64,000 nucleotides of DNA from Baaleninema simplex PCC 7105 (GCF_000332355.1 NZ_KB235958.1:425466-489465), one strand, 5' to 3'; numbered from the stretch's first letter, positions 1-8,840 are shown. Program-made: numbers and translations. The notes: generated by a model not told the origin, from the sequence alone.

Positions 1-55
1 GGGGATGGTTGGGGGGATAGAGGGACTTGTCGGGTTGGGCAAAACCAGTGTTTGA

Positions 56-99
56 GTCCTCGACTCCGCTCGGACTCAACGCTGAGCGAAGTCGAAGCG
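56..99 (+). repeat. 44-bp dispersed palindromic repeat, copy 1
   Basis: An exact inverted copy of this 44-bp segment lies at 51974-52017. The unit is itself an imperfect palindrome: TCGACTCCGCTC on one side pairs with GAGCGAAGTCGA on the other, with two mismatches. It would form a hairpin in RNA. It overlaps the start of the tandem array at 86-160. No coding role is visible. Confidence 0.85.
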
Positions 100-160
100 A
101 GCGAAGTCGAAGCGAGCGAAGTCGAAGCGAGCGAAGTCGAAGCGAGCGAAGTCGAAGCGT
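86..160 (+). repeat. 15-bp tandem repeat, five copies
   Basis: Five head-to-tail copies of GCGAAGTCGAAGCGA, the last with one mismatch. The unit derives from the right half of the palindromic repeat at 56-99, so it looks like a local expansion of that repeat. Reading frames across it give low-complexity peptides (SEVEA or RSERS repeats) that I do not regard as genes. The rest of 1-301 holds a 13-bp TTGAGATGCACCC element end at 239-251 and no gene. Confidence 0.9.
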
Positions 161-301
161 TGAAATTCCGATTCCGTATAAGACGCAGTCTTCGCAGCTC
201 TCGGAGCATTCAAAGATTCGGATTCCGTATTACATCCATTGAGATGCACCCCGAACCCCGATATCCCTCAGATACCGGGGTTTTGGGACACTCAACTCTG
301 T

Positions 302-1816
302 TCAACTGGGTTCGGGAATCGTCACGTCGATCGCCGTTACTTCGGTATTGGGACTCAAACTCGATAGCGGCGGCTCGATCGCCTCGGAAGTCCCCACCAC
401 TAACGTTACCAATTTGTCGGGTTCGAGATAGTCTCGCGCCACCCGTTGCACGTCTTCAACCGTTGTCTTGCGAACGCCGTCTTGATACTGATAGAGGAAA
501 TCCAACGGATAGTCGTAATAGTCGTATCGCACCAGTCGCGACAGGGTTTGAGAGGGATCGGCGAAGTTAAAGACGAAGGAGTTCAACGTCGAATCTTTCG
601 CAATCTGTAACTCTTCTTCTTCGATCGGTTCGGTACGAACGCGATCGATCTCGGCGCGAACGGCTTGAATAAACGGAACGGTTGCATCCGATCGCGTTTG
701 TCCCCCCGCCACGAACACGCCGGGATAGTCGTATTGAGCGCCCCAATACGCATAGACAGAATAGGCTAACCCTTGGCGCGATCGCACTTCGTTAAACAAG
801 CGTCCGCCAAACCCGCTCAACACGTTGTTCATCACCCCCAAAATCGGGTAGTCGGGACTACTACGCACGCCGCCGAGATGTCCGATTTCAATGTAACTTT
901 GGGTCAACTGGGGGCGATCGACGAAAAACACGCCGCTCTCGCGAGCTTGCGACACGTTGGGTAATTCGGGAAGCGGTGCGGACGCGGGTTTCCAATCCTC
1001 CAATTTCTGCGAAATCAACGTTTTTACCGCTTCGCTGTCGAAATCTCCGACGATTCCGAGAATCGTGCGATCGGGGACGAAAAACTGCTCGTAAAACGAC
1101 TGGATATCCTCGCGAGCGATGTTCTCGAGAGTCTCGTATTCGGCGGTTCTGGCGTAGGGACTGGTTTCGCCGTAAATCAGTTTCTGAAATTCGCGATCGG
1201 CGATACTTCCCGGCTCGTCGTTGCGCCGCGCGATATTCCCCCGCATCTGATTCTTCGCCACTTCGATCTTGTCTTCAGCAAAGGCGGGTTGGCGCAATAC
1301 CTCCACAAATAAATCGAATACGTCCCCGAAGTCTTCGCTGAGGGCGCTAAAACTCACGCTTCCCGCAGTCGAACCAATGGACGATTCTACTGACGCGGCG
1401 TTCTGTTCCAGAATGCGGTTCAACTCGTCGGCGGGGTGGTTCTGGGTTCCTCCGGCGCGGATGACGTTTCCCGTCAAATTCGCCAACCCCACTTTATCGG
1501 ACGGCTCGAACCGACTTCCCGTCTGAATCAGGGCGTTTCCCGAAATTAAGGGAAGTTCGCGATCTTCAATCAGATACACCGTCAAACCGTTGTCGAGTTG
1601 GAAACGGGTGTAGTCGGGAAGTTGTAATTCCCGAAGCGGCGGAAATTCCAGTTCGGTGTAATGTCTCGGCGTCGCGGCGACGGAGGCGGCGGGATGAAAC
1701 AGGGTGCTGACGACGAACCCTACGGCGAACAACATCGTCCAGTAGGGACGTAGGTGTTTTGTCCAGAGAGTGCGCCATAAATTGCGTCCTCTCCCCATTG
1801 TTTTTCGTTTGCTCAT
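302..1816 (-). CDS. M16 family peptidase-like protein, inactive (non-catalytic partner)
   Basis: 504 residues with an N-terminal hydrophobic signal or anchor segment (about residues 25-48), so probably exported. The fold is that of the pitrilysin/mitochondrial processing peptidase family (two M16 domains). The zinc motif HXXEH expected near residue 113 is replaced by NLTGN. The C-terminal half keeps the R/Y substrate-binding segment (GGRLFNEVRSRQGLAYSVYA). This matches the non-catalytic subunit of two-subunit M16 proteases. It lies 63 bp downstream of the catalytic M16 gene on the same strand, so the two probably form an operon and a heterodimer. Function assignment to the family is firm; the substrate is unknown. 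Confidence 0.9.
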   Translation of the reverse strand: MSKRKTMGRGRNLWRTLWTKHLRPYWTMLFAVGFVVSTLFHPAASVAATPRHYTELEFPPLRELQLPDYTRFQLDNGLTVYLIEDRELPLISGNALIQTGSRFEPSDKVGLANLTGNVIRAGGTQNHPADELNRILEQNAASVESSIGSTAGSVSFSALSEDFGDVFDLFVEVLRQPAFAEDKIEVAKNQMRGNIARRNDEPGSIADREFQKLIYGETSPYARTAEYETLENIAREDIQSFYEQFFVPDRTILGIVGDFDSEAVKTLISQKLEDWKPASAPLPELPNVSQARESGVFFVDRPQLTQSYIEIGHLGGVRSSPDYPILGVMNNVLSGFGGRLFNEVRSRQGLAYSVYAYWGAQYDYPGVFVAGGQTRSDATVPFIQAVRAEIDRVRTEPIEEEELQIAKDSTLNSFVFNFADPSQTLSRLVRYDYYDYPLDFLYQYQDGVRKTTVEDVQRVARDYLEPDKLVTLVVGTSEAIEPPLSSLSPNTEVTAIDVTIPEPS

Positions 1817-1879
1817 GTCGATCTCGTGTGTATCTTGACTCGGACTGCTTGCGGAGCGAGTCTCAATTCTTGGGAAACC

Positions 1880-3445
1880 TTAACCGTCGATGGGTAACAG
1901 TTTTCCGATGGTGCGGTTTTCGGGAACGAAGGTTTCTCGCGCGACGCGCAAAATATCCTCCGCCGTCACCGCTTCGATTTGTTCGATTTGACGGAACAGG
2001 TTGCGCCAGTCTCCGGTTTTCACTTGGTACTCGACGAGCAAACTCGCCATACCGGAGTTGGAATCGAGCGATCGCAGCAGTCCCGCTTTGGCTTGGGTTT
2101 TGACGCGATCGAGATCGGCGTCGGAAACGGGTTCGCGCGTCAGTTTTTGAATTTCAGCTTGCAACGCCGCTTGCACTTCTTCGACACCGTGTCCCGGTGC
2201 TGTCAAGGCGTAAAACAGCATCAAATTGGGAAATTTATCCCCCGGAAAGCCGTTAAAGCCTTGAGCGGCGAGGGCGATTTGCTGGTCTTCGACGAGGGAT
2301 TGATACAGCCGCGAGGTGCGTCCGTTGCTGAGGATGGCGCTTATCATCTCGTAGGTGGCGTTGTCGGGATGGTTCACCGAAGGACGGTGGTAGCCTTCGA
2401 GATACCAGGGTTCGCTCTGGAAGCGGACTTCTACGGAGCGCAGTTCGGTTTGCGGCGGCTCGACGACGGTGACTTGCGGCGGTGCGGGTTTGGGTTCGTA
2501 TCGCCCGAAATAGGCTCGGGCGAGTTCTTTGACGCGATCGGGATCGACATCTCCGACGACGGCGGCGGTGAGGTTACTCGGGACGTAGTAGGTTTGGAAA
2601 AATTCGTCTACGTCTTGGCGCGTCAGGTTTTCTAAGTCTTCGACGGAGCCGATGACGGGTTGTTGGTAGGGGTGAACCTGAAACGCCGTGTCGAGGAATT
2701 CTTCAATCAGTTTTCCGATCGGGGAATTGTCGGTTCGCAGACGCCGTTCTTCGAGAATCACTTGCTGTTCTTTGTAAAATTCTCGAAATACGGGTTCGAG
2801 GAACCGCTCGGACTCGAGAGACATCCACAGTTCGAGTTTGTTGGAGGGGAAACTGTAGAAATATCGCGTGGCGTCGGCGGAGGTGGTGGCGTTGAGGCCG
2901 ACTCCTCCCGATCGCTCGACGATCTGTCCGAATTCGTTTTGAATCACGTATTCGGAGGCTTCTGTTTGGACGCGATCGAATTGGGCTTGCAGTTCTTCGA
3001 CTTTCGTAAGATTGTTTTCAGATTTGGCCGCTTCGATTTGTTGGTGTAAATCGTCGAGGCGATCGAGCAGCGGACGCTCTTTCTGATAGTTCGTCGTTCC
3101 GATTTTTTGGGTGCCTTTAAAGGCTAAATGTTCTAAGAAGTGCGCGATGCCCGTTTGCCCCGGAACTTCGTTGACACCGCCGACATCGGCGTAGGTGATA
3201 AACGAGACGATGGGAGCTTCGTGGCGCTCGAGAACGATAAATTTCATCCCGTTATCGAGGGTGAATTCGGTCGCGCGTTCGAGCGTGCGATCGAGATAGG
3301 GTTGAATCGACGCCGCCCGAGCTGTAGTCGGCGCAACGCTTAAGGTTCCGAAAAGTAGCGCCAGACACGCGAATGCGACGAGCGATCGCCCGATTTGACG
3401 ACCGCAGATTTTCAGGTTTTGAAGATAGGATGGGATCGAATACAT
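1880..3445 (-). CDS. M16 family zinc metallopeptidase (catalytic subunit)
   Basis: 521 residues with an N-terminal hydrophobic segment (about 20-45) typical of export. The zinc-binding/catalytic motif HFLEH is at residues 102-106, followed by AFKGT as in active family members. A charged, coiled-coil-like insert (roughly residues 120-165) separates the motif from the segment carrying the third zinc ligand, a variant seen in some bacterial M16 enzymes. It is upstream of the inactive M16 partner on the same strand. Likely a periplasmic or membrane-bound oligopeptide or transit-peptide-degrading enzyme; the substrate cannot be inferred. A TetR regulator is divergently transcribed upstream. Confidence 0.93.
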   Translation of the reverse strand: MYSIPSYLQNLKICGRQIGRSLVAFACLALLFGTLSVAPTTARAASIQPYLDRTLERATEFTLDNGMKFIVLERHEAPIVSFITYADVGGVNEVPGQTGIAHFLEHLAFKGTQKIGTTNYQKERPLLDRLDDLHQQIEAAKSENNLTKVEELQAQFDRVQTEASEYVIQNEFGQIVERSGGVGLNATTSADATRYFYSFPSNKLELWMSLESERFLEPVFREFYKEQQVILEERRLRTDNSPIGKLIEEFLDTAFQVHPYQQPVIGSVEDLENLTRQDVDEFFQTYYVPSNLTAAVVGDVDPDRVKELARAYFGRYEPKPAPPQVTVVEPPQTELRSVEVRFQSEPWYLEGYHRPSVNHPDNATYEMISAILSNGRTSRLYQSLVEDQQIALAAQGFNGFPGDKFPNLMLFYALTAPGHGVEEVQAALQAEIQKLTREPVSDADLDRVKTQAKAGLLRSLDSNSGMASLLVEYQVKTGDWRNLFRQIEQIEAVTAEDILRVARETFVPENRTIGKLLPIDG

Positions 3446-3601
3446 AACATGATGATTCCGAACGCGATCGAAGTTGGATCTCTGATTTTGGAGATCTATA
3501 ACTTCCTATGACAATCTGTGAATCTTTTGCCGAGGAACCGACAATTTAATTCACAATACTGTTAAAAGGCACACTGACAATTGCATAGTTTTGTGAAGAT
3601 A

Positions 3602-4225
3602 ATGAAGACGATACACGCGACGCGAACCCCCGAATCCGAAACCCGCACGCGCATTCTCGCCTCTGCACGACGATTGTTCGCCCGCCAAGGATTTGAAGGG
3701 ACGACAACCCGCGCCCTCGCCCGTGCGGCCGGTGTAGCGGAAGGCACGCTCTTTAGACATTTTGACAATAAAAAGGCAATTTTGGTGGAAGTGGCGACTC
3801 AAGGCTGGATCGAACTGTTAACGGATTTGTTGACGGAACTGAGCGAAATGGGCAGTTACAAGGCGGTTTCGCAAGTTATCCAGCGCCGCCTCCTTCACCT
3901 GCGTAAGAACGCCGATCTGATGCGCGTATGCTTCCTCGAAGCTCAGTTTCACCCGGAACTGCGCGAACGTATTCAAAAGGACTCGATCGAAAAAATGACG
4001 GACGTAGCGGAAGCCTTCATACAAACGGCGATCGATCGCGGCATTTATCGTCCGATGAACCCGAGATTAGTAGCAAAAGTCTTCCTCGGAATGTTTGCGA
4101 TTTCTGGCTTTAGCTACGAAACCCTGATGGGCGAAAATCCTTCACCGCAAGCGATGAAGGACATGGCTGAAGGACTGGCCGATATTTTCCTCAACGGCGT
4201 TCTCACCAGAGATATCGAGGACTAG
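3602..4225 (+). CDS. TetR/AcrR family transcriptional regulator
   Basis: About 207 residues from the ATG at 3602; in-frame TTG (3581) and GTG (3593) codons upstream are possible but less likely starts. The N-terminal helix-turn-helix is clear: ILASARRLFARQGFEGTTTR, then ALARAAGVAEGTLFRHFDNK, the TetR signature. The C-terminal ligand domain is not diagnostic. It is divergent from the M16 operon with 156 bp between the starts, so it may control itself or that operon. The inducer is unknown. Confidence 0.92.
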   Translation: MKTIHATRTPESETRTRILASARRLFARQGFEGTTTRALARAAGVAEGTLFRHFDNKKAILVEVATQGWIELLTDLLTELSEMGSYKAVSQVIQRRLLHLRKNADLMRVCFLEAQFHPELRERIQKDSIEKMTDVAEAFIQTAIDRGIYRPMNPRLVAKVFLGMFAISGFSYETLMGENPSPQAMKDMAEGLADIFLNGVLTRDIED

Positions 4226-4277
4226 GGCGAGACAACTGTGGTTTGCAAACAGACTTTTCAGGCCGAGCGTTCGAGGC

Positions 4278-4301
4278 GGGGCAAACTTAGAAGCTTGCCC
4301 C
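4278..4301. terminator. hairpin between convergent genes
   Basis: GGGGCAA and TTGCCCC form a 7-bp GC-rich stem with a 10-nt loop, between the ends of the TetR gene (+) and the oxidoreductase gene (-). There is no long T tract, so it is a likely but not certain bidirectional terminator. Confidence 0.5.
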
Positions 4302-4350
4302 GACTGGATTTTCCGCCTTCACGTCAATTTCCTTGTCCCCTTGTCTGCAA

Positions 4351-5517
4351 TCACATCAAACGCGGCACTTTGTTCTCTTTGTTGAGTTTGTAATACTTCT
4401 CCCAAGCCAGTTTCGCCCATCTAGCCCAAGCCCCTCGAGGCGCGATCGCTTTCTCGTCGTCGCGATAGACGAACACGGCTTCGTCGCCTAAATCCATTAC
4501 GCACAAAATATGCATCTCTTCTCGAAACGACGCTCGGGGAAACTGTTCGCGGGTCTGTCTCGCGATGTTTTCCGCCGCCGTCCGCGCCATCAGTTCCGCC
4601 AAGTGTCCCTGACGCGCCCGCCAAGCGGGCCCCTCGAAAAAGGAACTGTCACCGATAGCATAGCAATTCTCGAGATCTTTGACTTGGGCGGTATCGCTGA
4701 CGGGAACGAAACCCGCTTCGGTCAGGGGTAAATCGGAATTTTTCAAGACTGGATTTCCCGTCATTCCCGGTGTAAACACGGTTAAATCGCTCTGGATTTC
4801 AGTGCCGTCTTCAAACACCACCCCCTCGGCGGTGAATTCGGTAATTTTGCGACCGGTTATCGTGCGGATGTTGCGTTTTTCAAACAGTTTGGCAATTTGA
4901 GCTAACCCTTTTTCGCCGAGACGTTTTCCAGGTTTGGGAGAGGGAGTGAAAAAGATTAACTCGAAGCGATCGCGCAAGCCTTTTTGACGTAAATAGGTGT
5001 CGAAGTTGAAGGTCACTTCAAACATCGGACCGCCGCGCACCGCCGTCGAATCTTTGGGATTGCCGCTAAAGCCACAGGCGATCGTTCCGTAACCGCGATC
5101 GACTAATTTCAAAAACTTCTCTTGAATGTCGATGCCGTCTTGGGGAGAACGACACACCGTCCGCGTGTGTTCGATGCCTTTGGGTTTGAGTTTGGAACCG
5201 CCCAAGGCAATGACGAGATAGTCGTACTCGCGTTTTTGGTCGGTGATTACATATTGTTGCGCGGTATTGACTTCTCTGATTTCTTCGTGTATAAAATTGA
5301 ATCCGTGAATCTCTGCCAGTTGGGGAAGCGGCAAGCTGAGGTCTTCCACGGTTCGATGTCCCACCGTTAGCCAAATTGAAGCGGGATAGACGTAGAGAAA
5401 GTCTCGGTTGGAAATCAAGTCGATTTGCGCTTGACCCTTGAGACGTTGACTGAGGTTGATGGCGGCTTCGACGCCACCCATGCCTCCGCCGAGAACGAGG
5501 ATTTTGGGCTGAGTCAT
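4351..5517 (-). CDS. FAD/NAD(P)-binding oxidoreductase, sulfide:quinone reductase-like
   Basis: 388 residues. The N-terminus KILVLGGGMGGVEAAINLSQ is the FAD-binding dinucleotide fold, and ENCYAIGD near residue 290 is the second FAD motif. The overall layout is that of the NDH-2/sulfide:quinone oxidoreductase group. Cysteines near TVC, IAC and ENC could serve as redox cysteines but I cannot align them with certainty. It lies 73 bp downstream of a rhodanese gene on the same strand, a context that supports sulfide or sulfane-sulfur oxidation with electrons passed to quinone. A general NDH-2-like dehydrogenase remains the alternative. Confidence 0.85.
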   Translation of the reverse strand: MTQPKILVLGGGMGGVEAAINLSQRLKGQAQIDLISNRDFLYVYPASIWLTVGHRTVEDLSLPLPQLAEIHGFNFIHEEIREVNTAQQYVITDQKREYDYLVIALGGSKLKPKGIEHTRTVCRSPQDGIDIQEKFLKLVDRGYGTIACGFSGNPKDSTAVRGGPMFEVTFNFDTYLRQKGLRDRFELIFFTPSPKPGKRLGEKGLAQIAKLFEKRNIRTITGRKITEFTAEGVVFEDGTEIQSDLTVFTPGMTGNPVLKNSDLPLTEAGFVPVSDTAQVKDLENCYAIGDSSFFEGPAWRARQGHLAELMARTAAENIARQTREQFPRASFREEMHILCVMDLGDEAVFVYRDDEKAIAPRGAWARWAKLAWEKYYKLNKENKVPRLM

Positions 5518-5590
5518 TATACTTATTGAGAATTTACGTCAAGAAAAAAGTAAAAAAATATAGGGGTCTGTGGAGACGCCTGTTTGATGC

Positions 5591-5947
5591 CTATTTGATG
5601 GTTTTCCACCACTCCACCATTCCGCCAGAGAGGTTGTAAACCTGGCTGAAGCCCTGTTTCTCCAGGTGTTGCGCTGCAATGGGACTGCGGTGTGCCGTCA
5701 GACAAACGATGGCGATGGGTTCGTCTTTGGGGAGCGATCGAAACCACTCGGGCCACATCCACTTCCGCAAGAGGGGAATCGACCCCAACAACACTCTCGG
5801 AAGGCTGAGATTTCGGGCATTAGGGGCGTGTCCGGCAGCGTATTCGAGCTGCGATCGCACGTCGATGAGTGTGGGAGGATGGGGGAGGCTGACAAACGCC
5901 TGTGGGGTGATGTCCGTTACCGTTTCTGCACGAGTAGCGGTGGTCAT
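5591..5947 (-). CDS. rhodanese-like domain protein (sulfurtransferase)
   Basis: 118 residues, one rhodanese domain. The early LIDVRSQLEYAAGHAPNARNL block is typical and the active-site loop CLTAHRS supplies the catalytic cysteine with the CX4R form, so it should be active as a persulfide carrier. It precedes the sulfide:quinone-reductase-like gene, and the two are probably one transcript for sulfane sulfur handling. The upstream leader has a 13-bp perfect inverted repeat (5993-6053). A segment rich in Trp and Pro (residues about 60-72) lies between the two halves of the domain. Confidence 0.92.
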   Translation of the reverse strand: MTTATRAETVTDITPQAFVSLPHPPTLIDVRSQLEYAAGHAPNARNLSLPRVLLGSIPLLRKWMWPEWFRSLPKDEPIAIVCLTAHRSPIAAQHLEKQGFSQVYNLSGGMVEWWKTIK

Positions 5948-5992
5948 CGCTAGAACCTCCTGTTATTCAAGTTGTTGGCAAAATTGGGAAAA

Positions 5993-6053
5993 GTCAGAGC
6001 AGACAAACTGGGTTGGGAAACACGCGATCGTTATCGAATCTGTCTGCTCTGAC
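5993..6053. promoter_or_regulatory. 13-bp perfect inverted repeat upstream of rhodanese operon
   Basis: GTCAGAGCAGACA (5993-6005) and TGTCTGCTCTGAC (6041-6053) are exact reverse complements separated by 35 nt, 46 bp before the rhodanese start codon. It could be a leader RNA stem or a paired operator. The remaining part of the 295-bp gap is AT-rich around 6110-6150 and holds no gene that I can see. Confidence 0.55.
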
Positions 6054-6242
6054 AAGACTGTACGGGTAGTAACGCTCTACGTGCGATCGGCACGATGGCT
6101 CCCTCACAAAATTCACTATATAACTTTTTAGTCAAATATGCAAGTATTTTTGAGCAACTAGCGATCGAGGTTTTCAGGATTAGCGATCGCCAATCCCGAG
6201 AAACCCAGCCTCGAAATGTAAGACTGAGTTTCCCAAACTGAT

Positions 6243-6848
6243 TTAATCGTCACCAATGCCCATCGCCCCACGAAATCCGGTAATAATTCGGGTTCCGTCT
6301 TTGAGGACGTGAATTTCCATCTGGTCGCTCGCCCAATCGAGGCGATTCTGAAACTCAGGATTGAGAACCCGAACCCGTTGATTTCGGGACGACACCAACG
6401 ATGTGGGGTCGTTAATGGCCTGAGATTCTACATAAGGACCGTCAATGAGAATATCGAGCTGTTCGAGTAACGCGATCGCTCCCGGTGGTGCCTTATCCCC
6501 GGACAACTCGTCCAAAGTAAAGCCGCTAAAGGACATCACATTCAATCCTTTCGCTTTCACTCGTCTAGCCAACTCCGCCAATGCGGGAGCTTGCCAAAAG
6601 GGTTCGCCGCCGGAAAAGGTGACGCCTTCGTTATTGGAGTTACTCGTAATTCTCTCGGCCAGTTCTTCGATAGACACCACCTGATTGGGTTCAAAAGACC
6701 AAGAGCTGGGATTAAAGCAACCGGGACATTCCCGCAAACAGCCCTGAGCCCAAACCACTGCCCGTTTTCCCGGGCCGTTAACTTCGGACTCGTCTACGTA
6801 GCCCATAATATTCAGATGTCCGGCCGGAATTTTTATTTCCTGAACCAT
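6243..6848 (-). CDS. radical SAM 4Fe-4S protein, NrdG (anaerobic activase)-like
   Basis: 201 residues. The cluster motif CLRECPGC is CX3CX2C, which binds the radical-SAM 4Fe-4S cluster, and GVTFSGGEPFWQ is the glycine-rich SAM-binding segment. Length and order match the short activating enzymes of anaerobic ribonucleotide reductase (NrdG) and related proteins. No class III reductase (nrdD) is in the window, so the target is unknown. The start is supported by a strong AAGGAGGGG ribosome binding site 7 nt upstream. The enzyme type is oxygen-sensitive, and the gene lies next to two low-oxygen-type psbA genes on the same strand. Confidence 0.88.
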   Translation of the reverse strand: MVQEIKIPAGHLNIMGYVDESEVNGPGKRAVVWAQGCLRECPGCFNPSSWSFEPNQVVSIEELAERITSNSNNEGVTFSGGEPFWQAPALAELARRVKAKGLNVMSFSGFTLDELSGDKAPPGAIALLEQLDILIDGPYVESQAINDPTSLVSSRNQRVRVLNPEFQNRLDWASDQMEIHVLKDGTRIITGFRGAMGIGDD

Positions 6849-6888
6849 TTTTTCCCCTCCTTCTCAATAGTGGGTGGTGTACATTGGC

Positions 6889-6947
6889 GGTGCGTGACCG
6901 ATCGATCGGTCTCACGATCGACACCCTATTTTTTCAAGTCACGCACC
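6889..6947. repeat. GGTGCGTGAC palindromic element, copy A
   Basis: 59 bp bounded by GGTGCGTGAC and GTCACGCACC, exact 10-bp inverted repeats. Inside is the 16-bp palindrome GACCGATCGATCGGTC. The same element recurs at 7148, 11154 and 11238, with a degenerate copy at 11069. The whole gap 6849-7289 is repeat-derived: a partial copy of the leading GTGGTGTACGTTGGCGGTGCG segment also sits near 7000-7022, and short TCTGCACTC repeats lie around 7080-7110. Confidence 0.85.
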
Positions 6948-7147
6948 CTACGAAACTGCCCTCTGCACTCTAGACCGATCGACACGCACCCTTGTCTGTG
7001 GGTGGTGTACGTTGGCGGTGCGCCTCTTTCAGGGAAGAGTTAAGAGTGTAAAGTGAACAGTTAAAGAGGAATTCACACTCTACACTCTGCACTCTGCACT
7101 CTACACTGATAAACTCGCACCCTTGTATGTTGGCGGTGTACGTTGGC

Positions 7148-7205
7148 GGTGCGTGACCGATCGATCGGTCTCACGATCGACACCCCATTTTTCAAGTCAC
7201 GCACC
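7148..7205. repeat. GGTGCGTGAC palindromic element, copy B
   Basis: 58 bp with the same 10-bp terminal inverted repeats, internal palindrome and following CTACGAAACT as copy A. It ends 85 bp beyond the stop codon of the divergent psbA gene and could shape the 3' end of its transcript. Confidence 0.85.
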
Positions 7206-7289
7206 CTACGAAACTCTTCACTGAAAAAAGGGGGGAATTCAATCCCCCCTCCAAAAAACCAGATCGAACAATTGCAGTGGTTGCAGCGA

Positions 7290-8387
7290 TTAGCCGCCGA
7301 TATTCGGTGCGTGAGACATCGAAATCGGTTGGGCGTCACCGGAAGCCAACGTCCACGGGAAGTTGTGAGCGTTGGGGGCGTGCATCACTTGGATGCCCAG
7401 GTTTGCCCGGTTGATCAGGTCGGCATCGGTGCGGATGACGCGACCTTGAGCGTCTAATACGGACTGGTTGAAGTTAAAGCCGTTGAGGTTGAACGCCATG
7501 GTTCCAACTGCTAGAGCTGCGAACCAAATGCCGATGACGGGGAACGCACCGAGGATAAAGTGGACGGAACGGCTGTTCCGCATGGCCAAGCTCGGCAGAG
7601 TCAAGCGTCCCCAGAAGCCAGCGTGTCCGACAATCAGGTTATAGGTGGCTTCTTGTTGTCCGAATTTGTAGCCTTCGTTTGTCGATTCGAGTTCGGTGGT
7701 TTCCCGAACCAGGGAAGAGGTCACGAGAGAGCCGTGCAGGGCGCTCAGTAACGCGCCGCCAAACACGCCGATGACACCGAGCATATGCAGCGGGTGCATC
7801 ATGATGTTGTGTTCGGCTTGGAAGGACATCATGAAGTGGAACGTGCCGGAAATGCCCAAGGGTAAGGCTTCGGAGAAGCTACCTTGACCGACGGGATACA
7901 CGAGTAGGACGGCAGTTGCTGCCGCAGCCGGAGCGGAGAAGGCAACGGCAATCCACGGACGCATTCCCAAGCGATAGCTCAGTTCCCACAGCCGTCCGAG
8001 GTACGCCCAAATTGCGATGAGGGCGTGGAAGACGATGAGCTGGTACGGTCCGCCGTTGTAAAGCCATTCTTCGATGGAACCGGCGTCCCAAATGGGATAG
8101 AAGTGCAGGCCGATGGCGGCGGAGGTGGGAACGACGGCGGCGGAAATGAAGTTGTTACCGCCGAGAATGGAGCCGATGACGGGTTCGCGGATACCTTCCA
8201 TGTCCACTGGAGGGGCGGCGAGGAAGGCTAAGACGAATGCTGTGGCAGCAGCGAGGGCTGTCGGGATTAGTAAGACGCCGAACCAACCGATATAGATCCG
8301 GTTTTCGGTGCTGGTAATCCACGCGCAGAGTCGATCCCATACTGCCCAGAGATCGCCCTCTCGATGTTGGCGAATATTAGTAGCCAT
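7290..8387 (-). CDS. psbA: photosystem II D1 paralogue, rogue/sentinel type (Mn ligands lost)
   Basis: 365 residues from the ATG at 8387 (MATNIRQ); an upstream in-frame start would add 19 unrelated residues. It is plainly a D1 protein with five membrane helices. In standard D1 numbering it keeps Tyr161 (YZ), His190, His198, His215 and His272, so cofactor binding should persist. It has Glu at 170 in place of Asp, Ala at 333 in place of Glu and Thr at 342 in place of Asp, and the C-terminal region is [14 protein letters not shown]. Position 130 is Leu. Loss of the Mn4CaO5 ligands is the hallmark of rogue (sentinel) D1, thought to give a PSII without oxygen evolution, used at night or under low oxygen. 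The chlorophyll f synthase ChlF also lacks ligands but is less likely: Glu189 is retained and no far-red genes are nearby. Confidence 0.93.
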   Translation of the reverse strand: MATNIRQHREGDLWAVWDRLCAWITSTENRIYIGWFGVLLIPTALAAATAFVLAFLAAPPVDMEGIREPVIGSILGGNNFISAAVVPTSAAIGLHFYPIWDAGSIEEWLYNGGPYQLIVFHALIAIWAYLGRLWELSYRLGMRPWIAVAFSAPAAAATAVLLVYPVGQGSFSEALPLGISGTFHFMMSFQAEHNIMMHPLHMLGVIGVFGGALLSALHGSLVTSSLVRETTELESTNEGYKFGQQEATYNLIVGHAGFWGRLTLPSLAMRNSRSVHFILGAFPVIGIWFAALAVGTMAFNLNGFNFNQSVLDAQGRVIRTDADLINRANLGIQVMHAPNAHNFPWTLASGDAQPISMSHAPNIGG

Positions 8388-8709
8388 GATTCCAAATACC
8401 TCATGGAAAAAATACACAGGTATCGGATCGAATTTGGAAAACAATAAACAACGATCGCCCTTTCAGATGTGTGGGAAGGGGACGGTCGAGCGCCTAGGCT
8501 CGGACAAACGATCGCTTACAGAGAGAGAATAAGGTCGAAAAAAGATTGAAGCAATTGTAAACTGTCGCTTGTGGCGCTCTGAGTTCGATTCGATACCCGT
8601 TTCGATCGAGATGTTGCGAAGCGCCTAGATTTGCCTGGAATTGCTCGATTTTAAAGCGCGATCGCAAACTCGTAAGAAAATAAATTCAACGATCTCGATA
8701 CTGTAATTT

Positions 8710-8738
8710 ATTCTATGAAGTTCTTTTGAAAATGTCAA
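8710..8738 (-). promoter_or_regulatory. sigma-70 type promoter for the rogue psbA
   Basis: On the minus strand TTGACA (8738-8733) and TAGAAT (8715-8710) are separated by exactly 17 bp, a near-consensus housekeeping promoter in an AT-rich stretch. Transcription would begin near 8703, giving a leader of about 315 nt before the start codon at 8387. The leader region (8388-8700) holds no gene that I recognise. Confidence 0.7.
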
Positions 8739-8840
8739 TTCGTTTGACTTGGATTTTATATCAAAAACAATAGATTTTCGTAAACTATGTTTAAGAAATA
8801 ATTCTGTATTTTACGCAGTAGTCAGTATTATCGATGTTCG

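Noticed and set aside
86-160. Repeat array as a CRISPR or a repeat-protein gene
   Set aside because: The 15-bp units have no spacers between them, and frames across them have no start signal or sensible protein.
7290-8387. Chlorophyll f synthase (ChlF)
   Set aside because: It keeps Glu189 and the usual helix residues, has Leu at position 130, and no far-red gene cluster is present. Rogue D1 fits better, though a tree would be needed for proof.
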